Below are positions 22,106-32,972 of a stretch of 64,000 nucleotides of DNA, piece after piece. The first letter of the stretch is position 1, and each line of letters opens with the position of its first letter. Source of the DNA: Siphonodentalium dalli (lineage: Eukaryota; Mollusca; Scaphopoda; Gadilida; Siphonodentaliidae); the NCBI GenBank assembly GCA_032622095.1, contig CP136067.1:43877549-43941548 (forward strand). Reading direction: 5' to 3'. The translations under genes were made by a program, and so were the position numbers. The notes beneath the pieces are model-generated. The model had not been told where the DNA came from. It ran no database searches and saw only the letters and a program-made list of their open reading frames with translations.

Positions 22106-22505
22106 TTAACCCTTTACCCAACAAACCGGCCAAAACCGGCCAAATAAAGCTTCAACAGCCTAAAATATCTTCGTTCTGTCTCAATAGAACCATACAAATA
22201 TGGATATCATTGGAACCGGCTCCTTGACCACATTGTGATAGTTACAGTTATGCCCTGTGCCAATGCATTCTCTTATATATGCGAGTCGACCATAGGTCGC
22301 CTCGCATATATAAGAGAATGCATTGGCCTAAAAAAAATCTTTTTTTAACACTTTTTACCATTTTTTCTTACATTCTTTAACAATTTTATAATTTTTAATG
22401 TGTTAAGCCAATGCATTCTCTTATATATGCGAGGCGACCTATGGTCGACTCGCATATATAAGAGAATGCATTGGCACAGGGCCCTTCTGTTGGGTAAAGG
22501 GTTAA
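22106..22505. mobile_element. TTAA MITE, family P1 (copy b, complete)
   Basis: A 400-bp element with TTAACCCTTTACCCAACA on the left and its inverse on the right. It holds two hairpin cassettes in opposite orientation (22260-22326 and 22408-22474). On one side lies a block with ccggccaaaaccggcc and caatagaaccatacaaatat; the orientation is opposite to copies c-f. Confidence 0.9.
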
Positions 22506-22744
22506 ATAGCGGGATAATTATAGGAGTGTAACATTGAGATCTATAAAGCGTGTGAATTTTACATGTAAGGTATCCAGGAGCTATATCTAAGCATCACGCT
22601 TATGTGATTTATATTTGATAATTAAATTTTTTTATTATCCATATGACAACACAATTATCATCCTGTTATATTTTTTAAAATTACCTAACAGGTCAAATCA
22701 CTAATCCTATCACCAATTTAACAGTCACTTGCATTTTGACGCTA

Positions 22745-22871
22745 CTGTAAAACCTCTCCAAACTGGACCCTCTATAAACTGATTCCCTCTCCATACCGAC
22801 CAAATTGTCCGGTCCCGAATTCACCCAAGTGCATTATCACTAACAATTACCTCTGTAATCCGGAAACTCTC
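22745..22871. mobile_element. Possible pogo/Tigger-like end fragment
   Basis: ctactgtaaaacctctccaa and actggaccctctataaactg resemble the CAGTA-AACCTC ends and subterminal GGAC repeats of pogo-type MITEs. Only one end is seen; it is cut by element A. The assignment is tentative. Confidence 0.3.
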
Positions 22872-25159
22872 TTTTTCCGCCAAGGAGAAGCCCTCAACTG
22901 AACTATATGGATTACGTCTCCGGCCTTGTGACACTCCAGCTACACTTGGCTCACTTTACTTAAACAATTGTGATTCTACCCATGGTAAAAACATTTTGGA
23001 GCCATCTTGGATGTTCGACTTGAAGTGAGACCACTGGCCTACTTGTGGAGAGTAACCATCTCCAATGGGAACTTGGCCAATAAGGGAAGGCTTCGTCTTC
23101 AATATGGCACACCTTGTTCACAACATGGTCAGGGTGTTGCAATGATTTATTGGCTTGCCAGCATCTCACTGAATTTTAATTCGATTGATGTTTCTCCTTC
23201 ATAACATCCGCCAGATGATTTAAGATTTACGCCACACATGGGTTGGCACTTAGAATTGACAATCTTTGTGATGTAACGACTGTGATCAGCAGATGTCACC
23301 AACTTGACACATCTGACCTCTATCCTCAGACATTAGTGTTTGTCGATACATTCATTTCTCGGTCCCATTGACATATTATGGTTTAAGACTTTAAGTGCCT
23401 CAATGCCATCTTACCGTCGGATCTAATATGCCTCGGCATTGGCGAGCTTGCAATAATGTATTGCACGCCGTAATAGTTCCATACATTGTACATGACAATC
23501 ATATGGTATCAGGGCCTCATGTATGCTGTCAGAACTGACTACTAGTATGCTTACATATGGTGAACAGTTTTCATCCCAATACTGACATACTTTGCAGTTT
23601 CATCAGTGAATGATAACGGCAAACAGCGAAATAGAAAGAATACATATTGTCACGTGCTCCAGATTCACTGCCAATAGTCTTTCCAGTAGAGACCATCACT
23701 TGGCTCACTAACTTCTATTTCCACATATATCAAAACAATATTCTGCCAAATAGCTTTCACTCGTGTATGATGCGCAGTTACATGCAACACATTTATATTG
23801 CGCAGAATATCAGAAAGGACTGCATTTGTATTGTTACATGTCTAAAGCGAGCTTACATGCGCAGCGTTTATATTGCGCACATCTACTGCCAATATATTTC
23901 CGTATCGGCCAAGACATGGCTCTTCGTCTATTGTCACATATCCACTGATTATGTGACAAAACGATTCGATACAATCATGACGAAAATGAAGGCATTCGTA
24001 TCTTCACGTCCGCTGTAAGCGCACTTTCCTAACGGAAACCGCCTAGTTCTTGCCTATGTGCATTCGGAACTCATCGTCCTCATATACGAGAAAAGACAGT
24101 ATCTTACCTGTCATAGCAGGTAAGATCACGTGGCCAGGGGTATAACGTAATTATATTAACCTTACTTTCTACTCAATAACCTACAGATTGTATTGTATTA
24201 TGTATATTAACCTTGCTTTGTTATAACTAACAGCATGTCTTGCAGTCGAACGTGCTTCGAATTTGCTGGCCACACAGTGCGGGTTGCTCATTCACGGGTG
24301 TATTACTTGTTATAGTTGGGTGAGGGCATATTCGTCAATGATTACCTACTTTGAGCAACCGTACCAGTCTTTACCTCGGGCAGGACCAGTTCAGGCCCCA
24401 CCCGGTCCTGCTACGGCAGTGTGAACCAATGGTAGGCGGGTGCTGCAAGTGGTTGATTCGGGAAACCAATCTTCTCGGGCGATTGCTCCAGCACCTTTCT
24501 CTCAGGTGCCTAATGGTAGTGGCAATACGATTATTAAATTTCGAGAAAATTCACATCGATCTACTATTATTCCACATAGAGTGAAATTTCTATCAGTATT
24601 TTGATTTCGGACTGGATTCATGCCACGAAGATCTGTTTATAGGTCATCACAATTATTGGGCACCTGGGAGTAGCCTTTGGCGGCTGTTCTGGGTGGGGAA
24701 GACTCGTTGTCACGTGACGCTCTTGCTCTCATAGACATAGCGCACCAGCCAAATGGCCTTCTGACTCTTCCCCATGGTGCAGTGGCCCACATCATTACAA
24801 GATGGGGTCCAGTCGATCCCCTGGAATCGTAATACCTTCGGGATACATCCGGGCCTGCTCCTCCGCCGTCATGTGATCATAGTGGTATGTCATCGACATT
24901 TATTCCAGTTTGGTCAGGACCAACTGCATTTGGGGGATTCCATGGAAGGGGCTTCCTCTGATCAAATGGCTCATCAGAACTAATTCCCTCTGGCCTTGGG
25001 GGCACAGCTTATTCTACATTTGCCATTGTTCGTGCCCCAGACTTTGAGGGGGTGACCTTGGACAGGACATAGCTACTTATCCCAAATGCAAGAGCATTTG
25101 TCTTGTGTCGAACCATTTCAGAGTAGGCCTCTTCCACAGTCTGGTATCCCAACCTGATG

Positions 25160-25306
25160 CAGCCAATTCTGTTGGCTGGCGTCGATCTTGACATGCTTCT
25201 CTGCATCGCGTGGCGTCGGCAGGTTTGACGACGATGAGCAAGAATCGCGGGTCGACAGTGGGTCACCAGGCACACTGTCGGACGAGGATTCTGATGTTCC
25301 GCTGGT
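25160..25306 (+). other. Possible exon-like acidic segment inside element A
   Basis: After gcgtcggcag the + strand reads FDDDEQESRVDSGSPGTL followed by SDEDSDVPL, up to a donor-like CTG/gtaagt. Copy B has the same start but then an inserted purine-rich run at about 42597-42655. An acidic Ser/Asp peptide like this occurs in transposase and DDE-derived proteins (general knowledge), but there is no diagnostic motif. Confidence 0.2.
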
Positions 25307-25426
25307 AAGTGATTTTGTACAGGATGAGGATACAGGTTGATATCTTATATTGCTTCATTTAATTCAACAATTTGCGATAAGTACAAGTATTTATCTCAGT
25401 CAGGAAAGATCCAGCACTGTAGCCTT

Positions 25427-25975
25427 TGGAGGATGTTCTGGGTGGGGAAGTGAAGACTTGTTGTTGCGTGCCTCCAAGAGCTGCTCCAGCCTTCTGCCTC
25501 TTCCCCATGGTGCAGTGGCCCACATCTCCACAGATGGGGTCCAGTCACTCCCCTGGAATCGTACACCTTCGGGATACCTCTAGGCCACTCCTCCACCGGT
25601 AGGAAAGAATGGCTGAATGTTCTGGGTGGGGAAGACTTGTTGTTGCGTGCCTCCAAGTGCTGCACCAACCAGCCTTCTAACTCTTCCCCATGGTGCAGTG
25701 GCCCACATCTCCACAAGATGGGGTCCAATCCCCTGGAATCGTAATACCTTAGGGATACCTCCAGGCCACGCCTTCACCGGTAGGAAAGAAAGGCTGAATG
25801 TTCTGGGTGGGGAAGACTTGTTGTGTGCCTCCAAGAGCTGCACCAACCAGCCTTCTATCTCTTCCCCACGGTGCAGTGGCCCACATCTCCACACGATGGG
25901 GTCCAATCTCCTGGAATCGTAATACCTTCGGGATACATGGATACCTCCAGGCCACTCCTTCACCGGTCATTTTGC
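25427..25975. repeat. Tandem repeat of about 180 bp in element A, three copies
   Basis: Each unit contains gttctgggtggggaagactt, cttccccatggtgcagtggc, ccctggaatcgtaatacctt and ccaggccactccttcaccgg. A partial unit lies upstream at about 24690-24850. Unit lengths are near multiples of three, which keeps frames open on both strands across units. Confidence 0.85.
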
Positions 25976-27166
25976 AATTTTGATCATTCTGCTAAATTTG
26001 ATCATTTCGAAATGTACCCGACACTCATTATGTGCGCCATCATAGATCACTGATGCTTCTATGCTTGTTCATCAAGTCCTCAGTGGTGTTCTCTAATCCC
26101 ATATATACTGGTATGCAATGATACCTTGGATCATGATGGCGTTCCCTGCTCTCTACATTATACGAGGCTGGAGTACAGATGTGTGGCATGATATAATGAA
26201 ACCTCATACCTCGCTATGATATCTGCAGCATATCATTTTTATATCTGGTTTGTGTATCACAGGGAGCAATTTACTTTCGATATTTGATTAGCAAATAATC
26301 TCACATTGACATGATTAGATAGCATTTTTATAACATCATACATGTATAAAAAAATTCCTTGCTATTACCGGTATCCACATTTCAGTAGCAAATCGCGATG
26401 CGATTCCAGTTAATATGCTCCCTGGTGTATCATCAGCATTCTGATATCTTATGGCATACACAATGGCTGCATGTGACATCGGTTCATGATGTGCACTGTC
26501 GAGAGAGCGAAGAAGATAACAAAGAGCATAGGATGAAGCAAAGTTATACTTGCTCGGTTGTCTCGCTAGCATGAATTATATGGCACTACCTGGGATGTTT
26601 ATTCCAAAAACAAGGGGGGGGGGGGGGCGGTACACATTTGAGCAATGTCGTAATCTGAATTGGGAGCTCTTTCACGTAACATAATCATATCTGATTCATG
26701 ACTAAATCACATTTACATGAATCCTGTTTCGGAAGAGTACATTCCCATCGAATTTGGATATTAATTAACTTTATTGCTCGTGCCTCCTCCTGGGCTTGCA
26801 TTCTAATCCATATAGTTCAGTTGAGGGCTTCTCCTTGGCGGAAAAATATAATATTTATAAATAATATTACTTTTTCCTTAAGGGAAGCCCGAAACTGAAC
26901 TATCATAGATCCCTCCCATGGTGGTGCCATTCCCAACCCCGCGACTCGCAAATCTCATGATTAAGTTGGAAATAAAAAACTGACTAGACAATAGATAGAA
27001 TGCGGGTGTATTCATGCGAGACTAATCTGGACACGGGTGTGAGTGGGGTCGGCACAGCAATAAAATTTTAACCCTCCTGATTGACACAAGGCCGGAGACG
27101 TAATCCATATAGTTCAGTTTCGGGCTTCCCTTAAGGAAAAAGTAATATTATTTATAAATATTATAT

Positions 27167-27480
27167 ATTCCGAACATCGGACAGCTTTTATAGTCCAAAA
27201 GTGAATGAATACATAAATCCGAACGTGGAAAGAGATACCAACCGAACGCACATCAGCATGCGGTAGATTTGACATACCTGGTGCTGAACTCATGATGGCT
27301 CTATTGTATAGACTGGGGATCCTTCATAAGTCTAAATTTCTAGTCTATACATTCAACTCTGAGTGGCCATTTTTACTCCGAGAAAATTAAATCTTTTAAT
27401 ATGTTTTACAAACATAATAAAAGTAACCAATTTATAATTAGGCCAATAAGTCAATTCCAAATTAACAGCAGTCCTTATAA
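27167..27480. other. AT-rich intron fragment
   Basis: It includes a dispersed repeat fragment at 27387-27440 (ttaaatcttttaatatgttt) that also occurs at 1737-1800. Nothing else recognised. Confidence 0.4.
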
Positions 27481-27770
27481 AATTAATAGACGTGAAATGT
27501 CAATTAATAGACATGAAATGTAAATGGATGTGAAATGTAAATTAATTGACATGAAGTGTAAATTAATAGAAGTTCCTTTAAAATTAACAAATATATAAGG
27601 ATTAACTGTCATGTGGACTGTTTTTATGGAGATGTAACGGTGAGGTAAGTGGACATAACTTGTGTAAAACCCGAAGGGTTTTACATACAAGTTATGTCCA
27701 CTTACCTCACCGTTACATCTCCATAAAAATAGTCCACATGACAGTTAATCCTTATATTTATATACATTTA
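27481..27770. mobile_element. Long near-perfect hairpin of about 180 bp preceded by a short degenerate tandem
   Basis: At 27590-27767 the arms (tataaggattaactgtcatg ... ggacataacttgt) pair with their inverse over about 80 bases around taaaacccgaagggtttta. Just before it, 27481-27570 repeats a degenerate aattaatagacatgaaatgt unit. It is probably a MITE, with no second copy in the window. Confidence 0.7.
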
Positions 27771-28767
27771 GCGAAAAAGCCGCTTTTGTAAATATATTTA
27801 AATCGAAAAGTGTATCGTGACAAGATCAGCCCAAAATACCCAATAGCACCCTTGGCAAAAGTTAATAGGAACAATTTCTCTTCATGTTGAAACCCGATGA
27901 TGTATTAAGTCAATCCTGCGCGAGTCAAAATGCGCCCAAAGCATTACGCATTCGTCTTTCCAAACCTAATGACGTATCGATGGTGTTATTAGGCTTTGCG
28001 CATTCACCGAGAAATAACTGCAACTAGCCACGTGGGCGCCGACCAATCAGAATGCTGGATTTAGTGATGACAACACTTAGTGTGTAAATATAAATCAATA
28101 AAGGCTGAATTACATCCAGTATAAGTCATTTCACTCTGAACATGTCATTTTAAAATCAATAGACGTATTATTCAACAGTTAACAGACAATATAACAATTA
28201 ATGAGGAAGAACTCTATCGTAATGCAAATTAATATCATTGACCAATAGATGTGGAAATATTTTTAATAGATGTCGCTAGAGGGCATATTCAATGTGATAT
28301 AGGGAGAGATAACTATATATGAATTATGAACAACATTGAAATTTCAAACTGATGCTATTGATGGTAACATTGTGTTACCCAAAATTAAAGCACTGCACAG
28401 ATATACAATAAGTTTGGATGGATCGTTGATAAATATTAAAAAGAAGTGACCGCCCATACATATTGCAGCAATAATAACACACTTGTGTATACACAGGCTC
28501 CATGCATCTTGCAGTAGATATCACTCTACATGGCCTAGAAGACGTCTTGGCCTTTTAAAGGCACTAAGGTGCACGACTGTGTTTGTCATATTGCACTGTA
28601 TCGTTAACACAGACAATGGAGAGATCCTATTCTCAACGCAACACAAGTCCCAATACATACCTGATATGGCATGTAAGCATGTGTGTCATGGCGGCATATC
28701 TTAATCTTAGTTCTTCTTTTTAATCGATCAAAGATGGTGGTTTAGTCACTAAAAGGGGGGTAAATGA
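27771..28767. other. Intron, nothing recognised
   Basis: No clear repeat or coding segment is visible up to the retroelement remnant. A G-rich run (aaaaggggggtaaatg) lies at its end. Confidence 0.4.
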
Positions 28768-29289
28768 CTAAAAGTCCTTCCTGTTCAAGCAAGTGGGGTC
28801 AGTGTTTGGAGGGTATAGATCCAGTGGATCTCTCGTGTTTTTCTAATTTGATGTCCTCTCACGCATTCTGGATCGCAATTGATGATGTCAATGATACGAT
28901 ATGACAGGTCCCCGTGATCGTGATCAGGTAGATTATAGTGAAATGCTACCGGGGTGTTCCTGTTGTGGCGTATGTCTGCTTAAATTGATGTTCTGGCTGG
29001 TTTTTGACAAAATCTGCTCCAGTCGTTCTTTTTCGATGTCAGGGATGGGCCCTTTCGGTGAGGGCAATATCACAGAGAGCCCTCTAGGGCTGACTCCGTT
29101 GAGCACGCAGGATTCAAGGAATTCCAGGTGGAGTGAATGTTTAAGTTTCTTGGTGATTTGGTTCCTTATGTTACGGTATGTTGAGAAGTTATCTTCTGTG
29201 ATACATGCTTTGGTGTATCGTGAGGGTTCCTCATCTGTGTGTGTGCGTTTATTCGGTCTGACGGTATCCAGTTGTAGGGATCTAAACTT
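28768..29289 (-). pseudogene. Retroelement remnant (Penelope-like / GIY-YIG type ending)
   Basis: Read on the - strand, 29289-28933 is open for over 110 codons (it includes KKLKHSLHLEFLESCVLNGV and SPRGLSVILPSPKGP). A second frame, 28949-28768, reads VAFHYNLPDHDHGDLSYRII and then RKTREIHWIYTLQTLTPL. With one missing base near 28786 it would continue GLNRKDF and stop. The RE-x-W-I-x-x-L-x-T-x-x-P-x-GLN ending after an HxNLPDH block is what I know from the C-terminal GIY-YIG region of Penelope-like retroelements. Reverse transcriptase is absent, so upstream and C-terminal parts appear joined by a deletion. The exact class is uncertain. Confidence 0.5.
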
Positions 29290-29865
29290 TTATTCATAAT
29301 TGGGGAATGATCAGACAGAACAAGTATACATAATATAATTGTATTTGCAAAGATATTCAAAAAAATAGTATTTTCTCCTAACCTATGGATATTACGTCAC
29401 GTGCCAAATAAGGATCATTACAACTTCGTAGTAAATTCCAAGCTCATATTCTAAATAAGGAGATGACGTAACGTGACCGTGGTACAGCTTAATAAGATTT
29501 ATTATGGAATGCTTATCGCTATATTTTCATTTCATGTATGATTCTTTGTTATATAGCATCTGAATGGCGAAACTTGTATTCTGCATGTATATATAGTGAA
29601 GCAATTAACCTTGAGAGCATTCTATTGCACATAAATTAGTTAAAGGAAGAGTGACTACTCTTAAATGTTTACATGACCTCAGGCGCACATGTGTAGACCT
29701 ATGTGTGTATCACAATGATAAACACTGCCTTATGAATATTAATGAGTTTCACAAAAAGGGGAATTCCCCCTTCATCTCTGAAATCAGATAGAATCACGGT
29801 GTCGTCAGACGTAGATGAAAGTAATGAGACAGAGTCTGGATATTTATCAGACTGCAGATCTGCAA
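29290..29865. other. Intron, nothing recognised
   Basis: AT-rich sequence with no visible element ends or coding motif. Confidence 0.4.
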
Positions 29866-30380
29866 TTCTCTTATATATGCAAGTCACTCATAGGGAGCCT
29901 CATATATATAAGAGAATGCACTGGCTTACAAGGTCGTGGTAAATATTGTTAACCCTTTGGAGAGTATCTGTAACGTCATATACATGACGTCATGAGTAAA
30001 TTTAATGTCAACGTCGTAGCAATAATTATTAACAAGTTCGGGTCAAAAGGGTTCAATAATTCATTTTAATTTATGTGCATTTTTTGTTAATATGTGTTAT
30101 CTTAATCAATTGCACTTATACATTTGGGACATTATATTAATCAAATTAACTCCTATACAAATAATTTATAAATCAGATGATTTATTGAAGTTACGTCTAC
30201 ATAAAATATAACACTTCCTGAAACGACAAATATGTCGTTCTACTCCTCAACCGATAGACGACATATATGTCGTTCTACTCGCCAAAGGGTTAAGCCAATG
30301 TATTCTCTTCTATAATGCTAGTCTCCCTAAGAGAATGCATTGGCACAGGGGTTTTCGCAAAATTTCAGGAATTAAGCTTT
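29866..30380. mobile_element. P4-type MITE split by a second TTAA MITE, just upstream of exon F
   Basis: A degenerate cassette (29866-29925) and ggcttacaaggtcgtggtaa are followed by a TTAA element (29951-30294: TTAACCCTTTGGAGAG to CGCCAAAGGGTTAA). The P4 text then resumes with gccaatgtattctcttctat and acaggggttttcgcaaaatt. P4 copies at 60327 and 15203 show the undisturbed junction. The inner element contains tcatatacatgacgtcatga and paired acgacatatatgtcgt palindromes. Confidence 0.75.
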
Positions 30381-30431
30381 CATGGAAGGATCAAGTCATC
30401 ATTACATCATGTTACTTTTGTATTTCCTCAG

Positions 30432-30632
30432 GGCCAATGGTTTGGTATCAGAAATTTGAGTATGCCATCGGACATTGGCTACAGAAGTCAGCAGAGCATG
30501 TTCTGGGGTGCGTTCTGTGCAGCCCGGGATGCTTCAGCTTGTTCCGTGGGTCATCGCTTATGGACAATAATATCATGAGGAAATACACACTGATGCCAAC
30601 GGAACCGGTTCACTACCTACAGTATGACCAGG
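30432..30632 (+). CDS. CHS: Chitin synthase exon F (GPMVWYQ to QYDQG)
   Basis: A 201-bp exon, acceptor atttcctcag, donor CAGG/gtagga. It completes the split Gly codon of exon E to give GSGPMVWYQKFEYAIGHWLQ, then KSAEHVLGCVLCSPGCFSLF, RGSSLMDNN and EPVHYLQYDQ, residues 208-274, ending in phase 1. The Cys-rich VLCCPGCFSLFRG-like block and the EYA-GHWLQK helix are diagnostic for metazoan chitin synthases. A composite, nested MITE ends about 50 bases before the acceptor. Confidence 0.96.
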
Positions 30633-30710
30633 GTAGGATTCTCATGTCATTATAAGTTATCTCCGGGCTACATGCAGATTTGATTTGTTATGTGGATGTC
30701 GATTTTAAAC

Positions 30711-30960
30711 ATTTCTATACTAAATGAATGCTCCCACTCAGTTATAAAAGTTTACATTGGAATGATCTATTATTGATTTGGAGGGATGTTAAGGTGATAA
30801 AAGCAGATGGCAGATAATAAACGTGCAGGAGCAGTCTTATTTATTGCGGGAAATGTTTAGATAATAAGTTCAACAAACGATCTATGGTCGTTTGTTGAAC
30901 TTATTATCTGAACATTCCAATGGGATAATTACTCATCAATGATGCTTTAGTATAGAAACG
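30711..30960. mobile_element. MITE family S copy
   Basis: The ends are atttctatactaaatgaatg and gctttagtatagaaa. The centre is a palindrome around gttcaacaaacgatctatgg. Similar copies lie at 21137, 50951 and 59426. Confidence 0.7.
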
Positions 30961-31029
30961 ATTAAACCCCGAAGCGGTGCTGAGGGGCTCATAAAGAGAC
31001 ATATCCAGGTATCAATTATCCATGTAAAT

Positions 31030-31690
31030 ATCCCATGATAGGATCGGATAGGATATTTTATTTCAATATACGCATATTAATACATTATACATTTTACAGA
31101 TATTGTATTGTATAATCGAGGGGGTAGCATAGTCAGGCTAGACTGTCTTGCTGCCACCCCCTTAAAGATGAATAGATGTTAAGATAGGCGGTCAAGATTA
31201 CTTGTACAAATTGCACAGCTCTATAATTATGTATCACATAATGGTTGCATTTAAATGGATTATATGCATGGAGGGTATACGTATAGATAACTCGCTTTAT
31301 ATGGGCTACTCGATGGTGTGTCTCTGTCTAGTTAGTGGCAATATATGTTCCTTGAAAGTCGAGTAGGAATGTTCTGAGTGAGGTTGTGGATTGCGATGTA
31401 AGGGAGGTCACACTATTGAGCTGAGCTGACCACACAGTCGGGACATCTTTGATTGTTCATGCTTTTAATGGTTGCAGAATTCTTTTTAATACAACCGTCA
31501 TGCAAACGCTGCTTTGAATTTGTGTCTGGTTTTGGTATGATGTAAATTTGTTATCTAAGTTGTTCCATATAGTTGGGTAAGAATGAAATGGTAGCTGTTG
31601 GGACCAAGATGTTCTTGGTGTTTAAAAAAAATAGTGGGTGCTTTTGCCGGGTCCGGTTTTTGCGTTTGGTAAACATGTCGATGAATGATT
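31030..31690 (-). mobile_element. Probable non-LTR retroelement 3' fragment (minus orientation)
   Basis: Read on the - strand it ends in an AT-rich part with atcctatccgatcctatc, a target-primed-type tail. Further upstream it reads ESFIDMFTKRKNRTRQKHPL and LVPTATISFLPNYMEQL, like the decayed C-terminus of a LINE reverse transcriptase (tentative). The tail block agcaagacagtctagcctga resembles that of the + strand fragment at 32270-32460. Confidence 0.35.
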
Positions 31691-31693
31691 CTA

Positions 31694-32093
31694 TTAACCC
31701 TTTACCCAACAGAACGGCCCTGTGCCAATGCATTCTCTTATATATGCGAGTCGACCATAGGTCGCCTCGCATATATAAGAGAATGCATTGGCTTAACACA
31801 TTAAAAATTATAAAATTGTTAAAGAATGTAAGAAAAAATGGTAAAAAGTGGTAAAAAAAGATTTTTTTTAGGCCAATGCATTCTCTTATATATGCGAGGC
31901 GACCTATGGTCGACTCGCATATATAAGAGAATGCATTGGCACAGGGCATAACTGTAACCATCACAATGTGGTCAATGAACCGGTTCCAATGATATCCATA
32001 TTTGTATGGTTTTATTGAGACAGACCGAAGATATTTTAGGCTGTTGAAGCTTTATTTGGCCGGTTTTGGCCGGTTTGTTGGGTAAAGGGTTAA
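31694..32093. mobile_element. TTAA MITE, family P1 (copy c, complete)
   Basis: A 400-bp element from TTAACCCTTTACCCAACAG to TGTTGGGTAAAGGGTTAA. Cassettes in opposite orientation lie at 31725-31791 and 31873-31939, and the ggccggttttggccggttt block is at the right. Confidence 0.92.
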
Positions 32094-32099
32094 GCGCAT

Positions 32100-32460
32100 A
32101 TAACCAATAATGCATGAAAACAGCAGCTTGGACTTTGTGGATATCATAGATTTTGAGTATATTTTCTTTTTTAAAAAGAGGTTCTGTGTGGCTTCTATAT
32201 TTCTTATTACATAAAACTCATGTCGCGCGTTTTTGAAGCATGGAAATTTTTTGACCGCAGGGACGTGTCCTCATATTTGAACACTGTAGACTAAGATTAA
32301 CTAATTTGTCTCCACAACAATGGGCATATAACCTGGGGGTAGCAGGAAGACAGCCCGATAGGGCTAGGCTACCCCCGACAATATACTGCTTTACCTTATT
32401 ATGTATTTCTGCCATTGTATAATTCATGTATATTGTAAATAAGTTATCCTATCCTATCCT
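32100..32460 (+). mobile_element. Probable retroposon 3' end with (ATCCT)n tail
   Basis: It contains gggggtagcaggaagacagc and aggctacccccgacaatata, and it ends gttatcctatcctatcctatc. It faces the similar minus-strand tail at 31030, so the two form an inverted pair around the P1 MITE. Confidence 0.4.
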
Positions 32461-32519
32461 ATCAAGTTTGGTTTAGTATTCATTGAATCCTCACATCAAT
32501 TAATGCCAATAACATAAAA

Positions 32520-32730
32520 CAGTAATGCCCTAAGTAATCGACTCCTTAACCACAGCAGAATTATGGGTAATTTTTCAGGATTTAGTCGGAAATATGGCTT
32601 GTTGCCATTCATCGGAAAGCTCTCGCCGAGAGCTTTCCGATGAATGGCAACAAGCCATATTTCCGACTAAATCCTGAAAAATTACCCATAATTCTGCTGT
32701 GGTTAAGGAGTCGATTATTTAGAGCATTAC
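32520..32730. mobile_element. M1 hairpin MITE (copy d)
   Basis: From CAGTAATGCCCTAAGTAATC to AGAGCATTAC, a nearly perfect hairpin of about 210 bp with its tip at gctctcgccgagagc. The right terminal bases have decayed (gcattacaatag). Confidence 0.85.
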
Positions 32731-32825
32731 AATAGTAGCCAATTCAGTAGCTAATCTATGTATCAGCCTTTTTGTAGTGATGTCAAATGGGCCTTCTAAA
32801 AACAATGGCATGCTTGGTTGATACT

Positions 32826-32972
32826 CATGCCTTGAAATAGTGCGTCTGTCATTTGCAAAATGAGGTCCCCAGAGGGTGAATTTAGTGACGCTATCACACA
32901 CAGGGGGCTAACTTCACCCTCTGGGGACCTCATTCTGCTTAGGCCTCATCTTATGGGAAGTATCTATAGTAG
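32826..32972. mobile_element. H1 MITE fragment (copy d)
   Basis: The left end, CATGCCTTGAAATAGTGCG, and one inverted module are present. The text then follows the copy b spacer (aggcctcatcttatgggaag) and stops, so the right half is lost. Confidence 0.75.

Larger units (their letters stand above)
22872..27166. mobile_element. Large inverted-repeat element, copy A
   Basis: The left end, tttttccgccaaggagaagc, continues through ctgaactatatggattacgt. The body from about 23405 to 27166 is nearly identical to copy B (40741-44394). The right part holds ttcagttgagggcttctcct and, about 300 bases on, gttcagtttcgggcttccct, each followed by AT-rich palindromic sequence. The left terminal repeat is much shorter than in B, and 22930-23400 has no counterpart there. 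No transposase was recognised. Confidence 0.75.

Noticed and set aside
25396-25963. Minus-strand frames of 100-127 codons with repeated WRCGPLHHGEE-type text
   Set aside because: They follow a 180-bp tandem repeat within a transposable element, and equally long frames exist on the other strand. No known domain.
31726-31854. Repeated short frames reading CQCILLYMRVDHRSPRIYKRMHW in many places
   Set aside because: They are translations of the hairpin cassette inside MITEs, open on both strands because it is palindromic. Not genes.
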